Source: RHKX01 sp041393495 (GTDB taxonomy: Bacteria; Actinomycetota; Thermoleophilia; Solirubrobacterales; 70-9). From it: a stretch of 64,000 nt of DNA. The notes beneath the pieces were generated by a model. The model did no database searches. It was given only the letters and a program-made list of their open reading frames with translations, and was not told where the DNA came from. The first letter of the stretch is position 1. Each line of letters begins with the position of its first letter. Both the position numbers and the translations under genes were made by a program. This document shows, piece after piece, positions 56,649 to 64,000 of the stretch. Location of the stretch: assembly GCA_041393495.1 (NCBI GenBank), contig JAWKKA010000003.1, forward strand, positions 62,001-126,000. The letters are read 5' to 3'.

Positions 56649-57725
56649 TTGGGGAAGCCAGCCACCGAAACCAGCAGCGGCGCGACCGGCGCGGTTGTGG
56701 ACGTACGCCTGTCGGGCGTCCGCAAGGCCTACGGAAGCGTCGTCGCCGTCGACCGCGTCGACCTCGAGATCCGCCGCGGCGAGTTCTTCACGATGCTCGG
56801 CCCCTCGGGCTCCGGAAAGACGACGATGCTGCGCATGGTCGCCGGCTTCGAGCTGCCCGACGAGGGCCGGGTCGAGCTCGCCGGCGCCGACGTCACCGCG
56901 CTGGCGGCCTACGACCGCGACGTCAACACGGTCTTTCAGGACTACGCGCTGTTTCCGCACATGAGCGTCGGCGAGAACGTCGAGTACGGCCTCCGGGTCG
57001 CCAGGGTCGGCCGGGAGGAGCGGCGGAAGCGGCGCGGCGCCGCGCTCGAGATGGTCCGGCTTCCCGGCTACGACGACCGCAAGCCGACCGAGCTCTCCGG
57101 AGGCCAGCGCCAGCGCGTCGCGCTCGCCCGGGCGATCGTCAACCGCCCGCGCGTCCTGCTCCTCGACGAGCCGCTCGGCGCTCTCGACCTGAAGCTGCGC
57201 GAGCAGCTGCAGATCGAGCTCAAGCAGATCCAGCGCGAGGTCGGGATCACGTTCGTGTACGTGACCCACGACCAGGAGGAGGCGCTGACGATGTCGGATC
57301 GGATCGCCGTCTTCAACGAGGGCCGGATCGAGCAGATCGGTGACCCCGAGAGCGTCTACGAGCGCCCCGCGAACGCCTTCGTCGCCGGGTTCGTGGGCGT
57401 CTCGAACGTGATCCACCGCGACGGCGGCAGCTTCACCGTCCGCCCCGAGAAGGTCCGGCTGATCGGCCCCGATGATGCCGTCGAGGGGCTCGTCGTCGAG
57501 GAGGGCACGATCGCCGACGTCTCCTACGCCGGCATGGTCACGCGCTTCCACGTCGAGCTGGATGGCGGCGATCGCCTCCAGGTGGCGCGCCAGAACCTCG
57601 AGCAGACTTCACACGAGGACGAGGGCATGAGGGGCCGACGGGTGAAGGTTGGTTGGCGCCGCGAGCACACGGTCGCGGTCGCCGAGCAGCAGGAACAGGG
57701 CAAATCAACAGAGGAGGACAGATGA
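56649..57725 (+). CDS. potA: Spermidine/putrescine ABC transporter ATP-binding protein PotA
   Basis: 358 residues from TTG 56649 (GTG 56697 is an alternative). VRLSGVRKAYGSVVAVDRVDLE, Walker A GPSGSGKTT, Q-loop TVFQDYALFPHM, signature ELSGGQRQRVALARAI, Walker B VLLLDEPLGALDLKLR, and a C-terminal TOBE region (FTVRPEKVRLIG). The DYALFPHMSVGENV and EALTMSDRIAV blocks are typical of PotA/CysA-type importers. First gene of potABCD; its stop overlaps the binding-protein start (ATGA). Confidence 0.92.
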   Translation: MGKPATETSSGATGAVVDVRLSGVRKAYGSVVAVDRVDLEIRRGEFFTMLGPSGSGKTTMLRMVAGFELPDEGRVELAGADVTALAAYDRDVNTVFQDYALFPHMSVGENVEYGLRVARVGREERRKRRGAALEMVRLPGYDDRKPTELSGGQRQRVALARAIVNRPRVLLLDEPLGALDLKLREQLQIELKQIQREVGITFVYVTHDQEEALTMSDRIAVFNEGRIEQIGDPESVYERPANAFVAGFVGVSNVIHRDGGSFTVRPEKVRLIGPDDAVEGLVVEEGTIADVSYAGMVTRFHVELDGGDRLQVARQNLEQTSHEDEGMRGRRVKVGWRREHTVAVAEQQEQGKSTEEDR

Positions 57726-58948
57726 GTAGCGATGCGCGCTCTGCACGGTGGGCCTGGCTCGCCGTGGCAGGCCTGAGCGTCTTCATCGCCGCGTTCGCGA
57801 TCGGATGCGGGGGTGACGACTCGACCGACGCGACGAGCGCCGGCGGCGAGATGCTGAGCGAGGTCGGCAAGGGAGAGGGTGAGCTGAACCTGATCTGCTG
57901 GCCGAGCTACTGCGAGGACGGCTCGACCGATCCCGACGTCGACTGGATCACCGACTTCGAGAAGAAGACCGGCTGTGAGGTCAACGTCAAGATCGGCAAC
58001 ACCTCCGACGAGATGGTGCAGCTGATGCGGACCGGCCAGTACGACGGCGTCTCGGCTTCCGGCGACGCGACCCTGCGGCTGATCGACGGCGGCGACGTCG
58101 ACCCGGTCAACACCGACCTGGTCCCCAACTACGCGGACATATTCCCCGGCCTGAAGGATCAGCCGTTCAACAGCGTCGATGGGCAGATGTACGGGATCCC
58201 GCACGGCCGCGGCGGCAACCTGCTGATGTGGAACACCGACGAGGTGAAGCCGGCGCCGGATTCGTGGAGCGCCGTCTTCGACCCGAACGAGGCGGCGAAG
58301 CAGAAGGGGCATGTCACCGCGTACGACAGCCCGATCTACATCGCCGACGCCGCTCTGTACCTGATGAAGCACCAGCCCGACCTCGGGATCACGAACCCGT
58401 ACGAGCTGGACGAGGAGCAGTTCAACGCCGCCATCGACCTGCTCAAGCAGCAGCGACAGTTCATCGGCGAGTACTGGTCCGACTACGCCAAGCAGATCCA
58501 GTCGTTCGCCAACGGCGACACGACGGTCGGCACGACCTGGCCGTACCAGTACCTGGCGCTCAAGGCCGAGGGCGATCCGGTCGCCTCGACGATCCCCGAG
58601 GAGGGCTCGACGGGCTGGTCGGACACGTGGATGATCAGCTCGGACGCGCAGCATCCGAACTGCATGTACATGTGGTTCAACCACATCACCGAGCCGCAGG
58701 TCCAGGCCGACGTGGCCGAGTGGTTCGGCGAGGCGCCGGCGAACAGCAAGGCGTGCGAGCCGCAGTACCTGAAGAAGGGGCCGTTCCCCGACGTCAAGCA
58801 CTGCGAGAAGTACGACGCATCCGGCGAGAAGTACCTCGACGACCTCTGGTACTGGACGACTCCGGTCTCCGACTGCGGCGACGACCGCGGTGACGTCTGC
58901 AAGACGTACGACGACTGGGTCCAGGGCTGGACCGAGGTCAAGGGCTAG
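57722..58948 (+). CDS. potD: PotD/F-like polyamine-binding lipoprotein
   Basis: 408 residues. Lipoprotein signal with AFAIGC lipobox, then a Ser/Thr/Gly linker. ELNLICWPSYCEDG, VDWITDFEKKTGCEVNVKIGNTSDEMVQLM and YDGVSASGDATLRLIDGGDVDPVNTDLVPNY match periplasmic spermidine/putrescine-binding proteins; YWSDYAKQIQSFANGDTTVGTTWPYQYLAL holds Trp residues likely to stack on the ligand. Unusually rich in Cys (several pairs in the C-terminal third), suggesting disulfides. Strong GAGGAGG Shine-Dalgarno. Confidence 0.92.
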   Translation: MSSDARSARWAWLAVAGLSVFIAAFAIGCGGDDSTDATSAGGEMLSEVGKGEGELNLICWPSYCEDGSTDPDVDWITDFEKKTGCEVNVKIGNTSDEMVQLMRTGQYDGVSASGDATLRLIDGGDVDPVNTDLVPNYADIFPGLKDQPFNSVDGQMYGIPHGRGGNLLMWNTDEVKPAPDSWSAVFDPNEAAKQKGHVTAYDSPIYIADAALYLMKHQPDLGITNPYELDEEQFNAAIDLLKQQRQFIGEYWSDYAKQIQSFANGDTTVGTTWPYQYLALKAEGDPVASTIPEEGSTGWSDTWMISSDAQHPNCMYMWFNHITEPQVQADVAEWFGEAPANSKACEPQYLKKGPFPDVKHCEKYDASGEKYLDDLWYWTTPVSDCGDDRGDVCKTYDDWVQGWTEVKG

Positions 58949-58973
58949 CCGGAAGCAGGGACGCGAAGCGACC

Positions 58974-59870
58974 GTGGAAGCAGCCGGGCTCGGAGCTCCG
59001 GCGCCGAGGAGGTCGGCGGGCCACAGGCTCGCCGACCTCTTCCACGGCCGTTCCCGCCTGCAGGCGGGGGCGCTGTTGGCCGGGCCGGTCGGCTGGCTGG
59101 TCGTCGGCTACCTCGGCTCGCTCGCGATCCTGCTGATCGCCAGCTTCTGGTCGCTCGGCGAGCTCAGCGGCGAGGTCGAGCGGTCGTTCACGCTCGACAA
59201 CTTCAAGACGATCGTCGAGGACCCGGTCTATCGGACGGTGACGCTTCGGACCGTCGGCATCGCCGCGGCGGTCACCGTCACCGACGCGCTGCTGGCGCTG
59301 CCGCTCGCCTTCTACATGGCGAAGGTCGCGAAGCCGCGCACCCAGAGCCTCCTCGTGGTCGCCGTCCTGGTGCCGCTCTGGTCCTCCTACCTGGTCAAGG
59401 CGTTCGCCTGGCGGACGATCCTCAGCGAGGAGGGGATCCTCAACTGGGCGCTCGACCCGCTCGGCATCTCGGGCCCCGGCTACGGGACGTTGGCCGTCTG
59501 GCTCGTGATGAGCTACATCTGGCTGCCCTACATGGTGATCCCGATCTACGCGGGCTTCGACCGCATCCCCGACTCGGTCCTCAGCGCCTCCGAGGACCTC
59601 GGGGCGAAGGCCGGCCTCACCTTCCGGCGGGTGATCTGGCCGCTCGTCTTCCCGGCGATCGTCGCCGGCTCGATCTTCACCTTCTCGCTGACCCTCGGCG
59701 ACTTCATCGCGCCGACGCTGGTCAGCTCGACCCAGTTCATCGGCACCGTCGTCAAGTCGACGATCACCACGAACCTGCCGCTGGCAGCGGCCTACTCGAC
59801 GGTCCCGATCCTGATCATGATCGTCTACCTGCTGATCGCCCGGCGCCTCGGCGCCTTCGAGCACGTCTGA
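58974..59870 (+). CDS. potB: Polyamine ABC transporter permease PotB-like
   Basis: 298 residues with six membrane helices. GYLGSLAILLIASFWSLGE is an early helix; the EAA-type cytoplasmic loop is SEDLGAKAGLTFRRVIWPLVFPAIVAGSIFTFSL. PLWSSYLVKAFAWRTILSEEGILNWAL is typical of PotB. GTG start 25 bases after the binding-protein stop. Works with PotC as a heterodimeric channel. Confidence 0.92.
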   Translation: MEAAGLGAPAPRRSAGHRLADLFHGRSRLQAGALLAGPVGWLVVGYLGSLAILLIASFWSLGELSGEVERSFTLDNFKTIVEDPVYRTVTLRTVGIAAAVTVTDALLALPLAFYMAKVAKPRTQSLLVVAVLVPLWSSYLVKAFAWRTILSEEGILNWALDPLGISGPGYGTLAVWLVMSYIWLPYMVIPIYAGFDRIPDSVLSASEDLGAKAGLTFRRVIWPLVFPAIVAGSIFTFSLTLGDFIAPTLVSSTQFIGTVVKSTITTNLPLAAAYSTVPILIMIVYLLIARRLGAFEHV

Positions 59871-59873
59871 GGC

Positions 59874-60722
59874 ATGCGGCTGACGCGACGCAACGAACGC
59901 CTGCTCAAGCTCGCCTCGGCGGCGACGCTGGCGTTCATCTACCTGCCCCTGGTGGTGATCGTGATCTATGCCTTCAACGCCACCAACACCCAGGTCTGGC
60001 CGCCCGACGGGCTGACGACGAAGTGGTTCGGCGAGGCGTTCGACAACAGCGGCGCCCGCGATGCCTTCCTGCTCTCGATCGAGGCTGCGGCGCTGGCGAC
60101 GCTCGTCGCGATCGTCCTCGGCACGCTCGCCTCGCTGGCCGTCGCCCGCCATCGCTTCTTCGGCCGCGAGACGATCTCGTTCCTCGTGATCCTGCCGATC
60201 GCGCTTCCCGGCATCGTCACCGGCGTCGCCCTGAACACGAGCTTCACCCAGATCCTCGGGATGGACCTGAGCCTGTTCACGATCGTCGTCGGCCACGGCA
60301 CCTTCTGCATCGTCGTCGTCTACAACAACGTCGTCGCCCGGCTGCGCCGCGTCTCCGGCTCCTTCGAGGAGGCCTCGGCCGATCTCGGCGCCACGCCCTG
60401 GACGACGTTCCGGCGGGTGACGCTGCCGAGCATGCGCACCGCCCTCGTCGCCGGCGCCCTGCTCGCCTTCGGGCTCTCCTTCGACGAGATCATCGTCACC
60501 ACGTTCACGGCCGGGGCCGGCGAGCAGACGCTGCCGATCTGGATCCTCACCAACTTCTCCCGGCCGAGCCAGCTTCCGATCGTCAACGTCGTCGCCGTGC
60601 TCGTGGTCCTGATCTCGATCATCCCGGTCTACCTGGCCAACCGCCTCAGCCGCGACGTCGGCGGTGCTGCGGCCGGCCGCGGCGCCGGCGCGGTCGCGGC
60701 CGAGAGCACCGCTGTTCCCTAG
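59874..60722 (+). CDS. potC: Polyamine ABC transporter permease PotC-like
   Basis: 282 residues with six membrane helices; starts RRNERLLKLASAATLAFIYLPLVVIVIYAFNA. The EAA loop reads EASADLGATPWTTFRRVTLPSMRTALVAGALLAFGLSFDEIIVTTFTAG. GLTTKWFGEAFDN and NTSFTQILGMDLSLFTIVVGH are PotC-like. Three bases after potB. The Gly/Ala-rich C terminus is probably disordered. Confidence 0.92.
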   Translation: MRLTRRNERLLKLASAATLAFIYLPLVVIVIYAFNATNTQVWPPDGLTTKWFGEAFDNSGARDAFLLSIEAAALATLVAIVLGTLASLAVARHRFFGRETISFLVILPIALPGIVTGVALNTSFTQILGMDLSLFTIVVGHGTFCIVVVYNNVVARLRRVSGSFEEASADLGATPWTTFRRVTLPSMRTALVAGALLAFGLSFDEIIVTTFTAGAGEQTLPIWILTNFSRPSQLPIVNVVAVLVVLISIIPVYLANRLSRDVGGAAAGRGAGAVAAESTAVP

Positions 60723-60747
60723 CGACGGGCTGGATCGGCGAACCGAT

Positions 60748-61350
60748 TCACGCGACGAGCCGGTCGATGAACGGACCGAGCACGCGGGTCAGCCGCTCCG
60801 CCGTCTGTCCGGGGGTGTCGCTCGGCAGCACCGCGTAGCTGATCGCGAGCCGGACGAGGTTCTCGGAGAGAAGCTGGGCGTCGGCAGGCTCGATCTCGGG
60901 CCAGGTCTGCTCGAGGCGAACGGCGAGGCGCATCGTCATCGTCGTCAGCAGGATCCCGCCGCGGGTCGTGGCGAGGGCGATCAGCTCGTCGTTGCGGCCG
61001 GAGGAGACGGCGCGGATCATCGGGTGGGAGGCGGCGAGCGAGAGGAACAGCTCGGCGGCGGTGCGGAGGGCGGCCCGGGGGTCGCCGGCGTTGGCCTCGA
61101 TCGCCTCGTCGATCGCCGCCAGGAACCGCTCCGACTCGCGCAGGAGGTACGTCTGGGCGAGGTCGTCGCGGCTCCCGAACGCGTTGTAGAGGGTCTGGCG
61201 GCTGACCCCGGCGGCGGTCGCGACCTCGCTCATCGTCACGTCCGCCCAGGCATCGTCGGCGAGCAGCGCGCCGACGGCGTCGAGGACCGACTCGCGCAGC
61301 AGCGCGCGGCTCGCCTCGGCGTGGGAGGGATGCCCCGTCGCCCCCGTCAT
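60748..61350 (-). CDS. TetR family regulator of the alkane operon
   Basis: 200 residues. HTH: VTMSEVATAAGVSRQTLYNAFGSRDDLAQTYL. The C-terminal ligand domain resembles AlkX-type regulators found downstream of alkB and rubredoxin genes in actinobacteria, which sense fatty acids and repress alkane hydroxylase. Its ATG overlaps the rubredoxin stop (ATGA), so it is made with the genes it probably controls. Confidence 0.88.
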   Translation of the reverse strand: MTGATGHPSHAEASRALLRESVLDAVGALLADDAWADVTMSEVATAAGVSRQTLYNAFGSRDDLAQTYLLRESERFLAAIDEAIEANAGDPRAALRTAAELFLSLAASHPMIRAVSSGRNDELIALATTRGGILLTTMTMRLAVRLEQTWPEIEPADAQLLSENLVRLAISYAVLPSDTPGQTAERLTRVLGPFIDRLVA

Positions 61351-61517
61351 CGGTCGCCGGCCGGCTCGAAGTCGACCTTCTCGCGGACGGCGCAGTCGGG
61401 GCAGGTCCAGTCGTCGGGAACGTCGCCCCACGGGGTCCCGGCCGGAAAGCCCTCGCGCGGCTCCCCCTCCGCCTCGTCGTAGACGTACCCGCAGACCGGG
61501 CAGCGGAAGGCGGCCAC
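61347..61517 (-). CDS. Rubredoxin (AlkG-type)
   Basis: 56 residues with both iron-binding pairs, FRCPVCGYVYDEAEGE and WTCPDCAVREKVDF, and the conserved core GFPAGTPWGDVPDDW. It passes electrons from a rubredoxin reductase to AlkB. GTG start two bases after the alkB stop; stop overlaps the TetR start. No reductase gene is in the window. Confidence 0.95.
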   Translation of the reverse strand: MAAFRCPVCGYVYDEAEGEPREGFPAGTPWGDVPDDWTCPDCAVREKVDFEPAGDR

Positions 61518-61519
61518 GT

Positions 61520-62692
61520 TCAGCCCGTCCCGCCGCCGTAGCGGGCGAGCAGGCGCTCGCGCTTGCGCGGCAGCAGGTTGGCGCGGGTCACGTCGCCACC
61601 GTAGTGGTCGAGGACGCGCTGGTCCATGATCCGGCGCCAGAGCGGCGGCACCGAGGCGCAGACGATCATCGTCGCGTAGCCCGACGGCAGCTCCGGAACA
61701 TCGTCGTGGTGGCGCAGCGCCTGGTAGCGGCGGACCGGGTTGGCGTGATGGTCGCTGTGCCGCTGCAGGTGGTAGAGGAAGACGTTCGAGGCGACGTTGT
61801 TCGAGTTCCACGAGTGCTCGGGCCGGCAGCGCTCGTAGCGGCCGCTCTCCTCGCGCCGGCGCAGCAGCCCGTAGTGCTCGAGGTAGTTGACGACCTCGAG
61901 CAGCGAGAACCCGATCACCGCCTGGACGACGAGCCACGGCAGGACCGTCCAGCCGAATCCGGCAACGAGCGCGGCGTAGAGCACGACGGTCATCGCCCAG
62001 GCGTTGAGGACGTCGTTATGGACCGTCCAGAACGGCTTGCCGAGGCGGTCGAGCCGGGTCCGCTCGAGCTCGATCGACGACCGCAGGGACCCGATCACGG
62101 TCCGCGGCAGGAACTCCCAGAAGCTCTCGCCGAGCCGCGAGCTCGCGGGGTCCTCGGGGGTGGCGACGCGGACGTGATGGCCGCGGTTGTGCTCGATGAA
62201 GAAATGGCCGTAGCCGGTCTGGGCGAGCGCCACCTTCGACAGCCAGCGCTCGTAGCTCTTGCGCTTGTGGCCGAGCTCGTGGGCGGTGTTGATCGCGATC
62301 CCGCCGACCATCGCGACGCTGACCGCGAGCCCGAGCGACTCGGCGAACGAGAGCTCGCCGCTCGACCAGAGCGCGCACGAGAAGACCAGCGACGCGAGCT
62401 GCAGGGGCAGGAACACGTACGTGCACCAGCGGTAGTAGCGGTCCTCCTCGAGCCACTTGATGGCGCTGTCGGGCGGGTTGGCGGCGTCCTTGCCGATCAG
62501 CAGGTCGAGGGCGGGGATGATCGCGAAGACGAGCACCGGGCCGAACCAGTAGAAGGCGCCGAGCCCGGTCGCGGCGGCGAGCCCGGCGGCCATGAACGGG
62601 ATCAGCGGGACGATCAGGCCGAGCAGCCACAGGTAGCGCTTCGGATCGGTCCAGGGCGGCGCGATCGGGGTTGCGACGGTCGCGGATTCCAT
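61520..62692 (-). CDS. alkB: Alkane 1-monooxygenase AlkB
   Basis: 390 residues with six membrane helices and the di-iron histidine boxes AHELGHKRKSYE (~138), FIEHNRGHH (~166) and LQRHSDHH (~315), plus the family block NYLEHYGLLR (~290). It oxidises medium to long n-alkanes to 1-alkanols using rubredoxin. ATG 62692 has an AGGA-rich leader. The transcription unit alkB-rubredoxin-tetR is compact with overlapping genes, the usual actinobacterial alkane degradation layout. Confidence 0.96.
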   Translation of the reverse strand: MESATVATPIAPPWTDPKRYLWLLGLIVPLIPFMAAGLAAATGLGAFYWFGPVLVFAIIPALDLLIGKDAANPPDSAIKWLEEDRYYRWCTYVFLPLQLASLVFSCALWSSGELSFAESLGLAVSVAMVGGIAINTAHELGHKRKSYERWLSKVALAQTGYGHFFIEHNRGHHVRVATPEDPASSRLGESFWEFLPRTVIGSLRSSIELERTRLDRLGKPFWTVHNDVLNAWAMTVVLYAALVAGFGWTVLPWLVVQAVIGFSLLEVVNYLEHYGLLRRREESGRYERCRPEHSWNSNNVASNVFLYHLQRHSDHHANPVRRYQALRHHDDVPELPSGYATMIVCASVPPLWRRIMDQRVLDHYGGDVTRANLLPRKRERLLARYGGGTG

Positions 62693-62741
62693 TGTTCCTG
62701 TTCTTCCTCCTGCTTGACAATGATGGTGTTCGTGTCCAGCA

Positions 62742-62768
62742 GTTTTACACAAAGTCAGTGCTTGTCAA
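62742..62768 (-). promoter_or_regulatory. alkB: Promoter of alkB operon with TTGACA -35 box
   Basis: On the minus strand TTGACA (62763-62768) is followed 15 bases later by TAAAAC (62742-62747). The -35 box lies in the last codons of the VTT gene. TTGTCAA (62762-62768) and TTGACAA (62714-62720) are inverted copies ~40 bases apart and could mark operator half-sites. Confidence 0.45.
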
Positions 62769-63564
62769 ACGAGGACGGCGCTCGCGGCGGCGGATCCGCG
62801 GGCTCGCCGCCGCCGTCGGGACCGCGGCCGTTCAGCATCGGCAGCACCCGTCGGGTGACGAGGACGAAGAAGACCAGCGCCACCGCCCCGATCCAGATCG
62901 CCGGGTCGTTCGGCGACAGCGACTCGAGCCGGCTGCCGAGATAGACGAACAGCAGGGTCAGCGGTACGTAGCCGACCAGCGTCGTCCAGGTGAACGTCCA
63001 AAGCGGCACCCGCGCCGATCCGGCCACGTAGCTGAACAGGCTGAACGGGACGATCGGCACCATCCGGCAGGCGAGGAGCAGCGCCACGCCGCCGCGCTCG
63101 ACGACGCCCTCGTAGCGCTGGAAGCGCCCCGGGCCGAACATCCGCATCAGCGCCGGGCGGGCTGCGTGGCGACCGATCTGATGGCAGAGGATCCCGTTCG
63201 CGATCCAGCCGACCATCATCAGCGGGAACCCGAGCCAGACGCCGTAGACGAACCCGGCCGCGGCGTTGAGGATCTCGGCCGGATAGAAGATGACCGCGTG
63301 CGAGACGGCGAGCGCGAGGACGAGGATGACGCCGCCGGCGCCGAGCCCCTCGAGGTCGCTGCGCAGGGCCGCGGTGTCGCCGCTGAGCGCGTCGCTGACG
63401 GCGTCGCGGAGCGGCTCGAGCAGGAGGACGAGCGCGACGATCGACAGCGCGCAGGCCACGGTGGCGATGATCGGGATCCAGTTCGGGTGCTCCTCGACGA
63501 GCTCCTCGACGAGGTCGTCGACGAGGCGGTGCTCCCGCTCCGGCTCCTCGGCGGTCGGCGTCAC
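62755..63564 (-). CDS. VTT domain membrane protein (DedA/TVP38 type)
   Basis: 269 residues. An acidic N-terminal tail (EEPEREHRLVDDLVEELVEEH), then six helices with the VTT core: FYPAEILNAAAGFVYGVWLGFPLMMVGWIANGILCHQIGRHAARP and CRMVPIVPFSLFSYVAGSARVPLWTFTWTTLVGYVPLTLLFVYLGSRLE. TVP38/TMEM64 proteins are linked to lipid scrambling and undecaprenyl-phosphate recycling. GTG start chosen by coding onset; a GAGACT box lies six bases upstream. Confidence 0.88.
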   Translation of the reverse strand: MTPTAEEPEREHRLVDDLVEELVEEHPNWIPIIATVACALSIVALVLLLEPLRDAVSDALSGDTAALRSDLEGLGAGGVILVLALAVSHAVIFYPAEILNAAAGFVYGVWLGFPLMMVGWIANGILCHQIGRHAARPALMRMFGPGRFQRYEGVVERGGVALLLACRMVPIVPFSLFSYVAGSARVPLWTFTWTTLVGYVPLTLLFVYLGSRLESLSPNDPAIWIGAVALVFFVLVTRRVLPMLNGRGPDGGGEPADPPPRAPSSFDKH

Positions 63565-63587
63565 CCGACCCAGTCTCGCAGCCCGGC

Positions 63588-64000
63588 TCAGTGCAGCAGC
63601 CGCCGCACCGCGGGCGACGGCGGGATCCCGTCCGGCCCGCCGCGGCTGTGGCCGCCACCGCCGGGGCGTCGTGAATCGGGCGCGCGCCGCAGCCAACGCT
63701 TGCTCTTGAGCTCCTTGCGCAGGGCCCGCTCGCTGCGCGGGTAGTGGTCGAGCTCGAATGGGTTGCCGGGCCCGAAGCCCTGGTAGTAGATCGCCATCTG
63801 CGCCCGGCCGTGCTTGCGGATCCAGCGGAACAGGTGCCGCGTGAACCCGGGTCGATCGACGTCCCAGGGCGCCCACTCGCCGATCACGAAGGGCAGCCGC
63901 CGGTAGTCGCGGTAGAGGTCGTTGAGGCCGGCGAAGTTCGGGAACTTGCCGTAGGTGTCGGCGCCGATCCAGTCGACGTACTTCGCCCCCGGCCAGTAGG
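63588..64000 (-). CDS. Glycoside hydrolase (GH26-like), C-terminal part; 5' end outside window
   Basis: The visible 137 residues include KYVDWIGADTYGKF, LPFVIGEWAPWD (likely nucleophile Glu) and MAIYYQGFGPGNPFELDHYP, followed by a basic Gly/Arg-rich tail. The YVDWxGxDxYG plus E near the end of a barrel strand is typical of GH26-type beta-mannanases and related secreted glycosidases. The family call is tentative because the acid/base region is missing. Confidence 0.65.
   Translation of the reverse strand, partial: YWPGAKYVDWIGADTYGKFPNFAGLNDLYRDYRRLPFVIGEWAPWDVDRPGFTRHLFRWIRKHGRAQMAIYYQGFGPGNPFELDHYPRSERALRKELKSKRWLRRAPDSRRPGGGGHSRGGPDGIPPSPAVRRLLH

Noticed and set aside
13916..60722. Functional link between the PuuB-like flavoprotein and potABCD
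   Set aside because: They are about 41 kb apart with many unrelated genes between; shared pathway is only a guess.
1..64000. Mobile elements, phage genes, tRNA or rRNA genes
   Set aside because: No transposase, integrase or phage structural protein is encoded, no paired terminal repeats with target duplications were seen, and no tRNA or rRNA sequence was recognised.

Overview
The window is very GC-rich, with strongly GC-biased third codon positions that create many long antisense shadow ORFs. It has the gene density, overlapping stop/start codons and gene repertoire of a chromosomal segment from an actinobacterium. A SigB partner-switching module, Rpf-like and SpoIID proteins, DUF3159, DUF7144, split LigD-type repair proteins and an AlkB-rubredoxin-TetR operon together suggest Actinomycetota, most likely Thermoleophilia/Solirubrobacterales; this placement is inferred, not tested. 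I see no rRNA, tRNA, CRISPR array, insertion sequence, phage gene or replication origin.

Layout. 1-7609: a stress membrane protein (partial), class III adenylate cyclase, secreted GH1 glycosidase, acyltransferase, L,D-transpeptidase, archease-like protein, SDR and TrmO. 7640-12809: an envelope block with two SGNH proteins (one fused to an acyltransferase-3 domain), SpoIID/LytB, and an Rpf-like protein behind a c-di-AMP riboswitch. 12813-20137: YihY, amine-oxidase-like flavoprotein, secreted hydrolase, TatA-like protein, YjbQ, and separate LigD-type polymerase and ATP-dependent ligase. 21130-27557: general stress control (STAS antagonist, SpoIIE phosphatase with GAF/PAS sensors, RsbW-like kinase, SigB/F-type sigma factor) followed by an HD-GYP protein. 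27704-40117: DAHP synthase, SDR, lipocalin-like protein, two UspA proteins, ABC-F ATPase, two secreted hydrolases, EamA/DUF3159 pair, YciI, and an SCP2-hydrolase fusion. 40217-45644: 5'-3' exonuclease, SprT-like protein, DksA/TraR protein, ABC-2 exporter with divergent TetR. 45670-56534: DUF7144, MalY-type aminotransferase with a short upstream ORF, amidohydrolase, M1 peptidase, type III glutamine synthetase, desaturase and two MBL hydrolases. 56649-60722: potABCD-like polyamine importer. 60748-64000: TetR, rubredoxin, AlkB, VTT membrane protein and a partial glycosidase.

Three signals cut across the annotation. First, many first genes of transcription units have a TANNNT-type -10 box only 6-9 nt before the start codon, which points to widespread leaderless transcription; it supports a CTG start for the TetR gene at 43930 and reveals a 32-codon ORF coupled to an aminotransferase. 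Second, imperfect tandem repeats (13-48 bp units) recur at gene borders, often with a stop or start codon inside a repeat copy. Third, a palindromic element with the core CAATATCTGTGAG occurs twice, 25 kb apart, downstream of unrelated genes.
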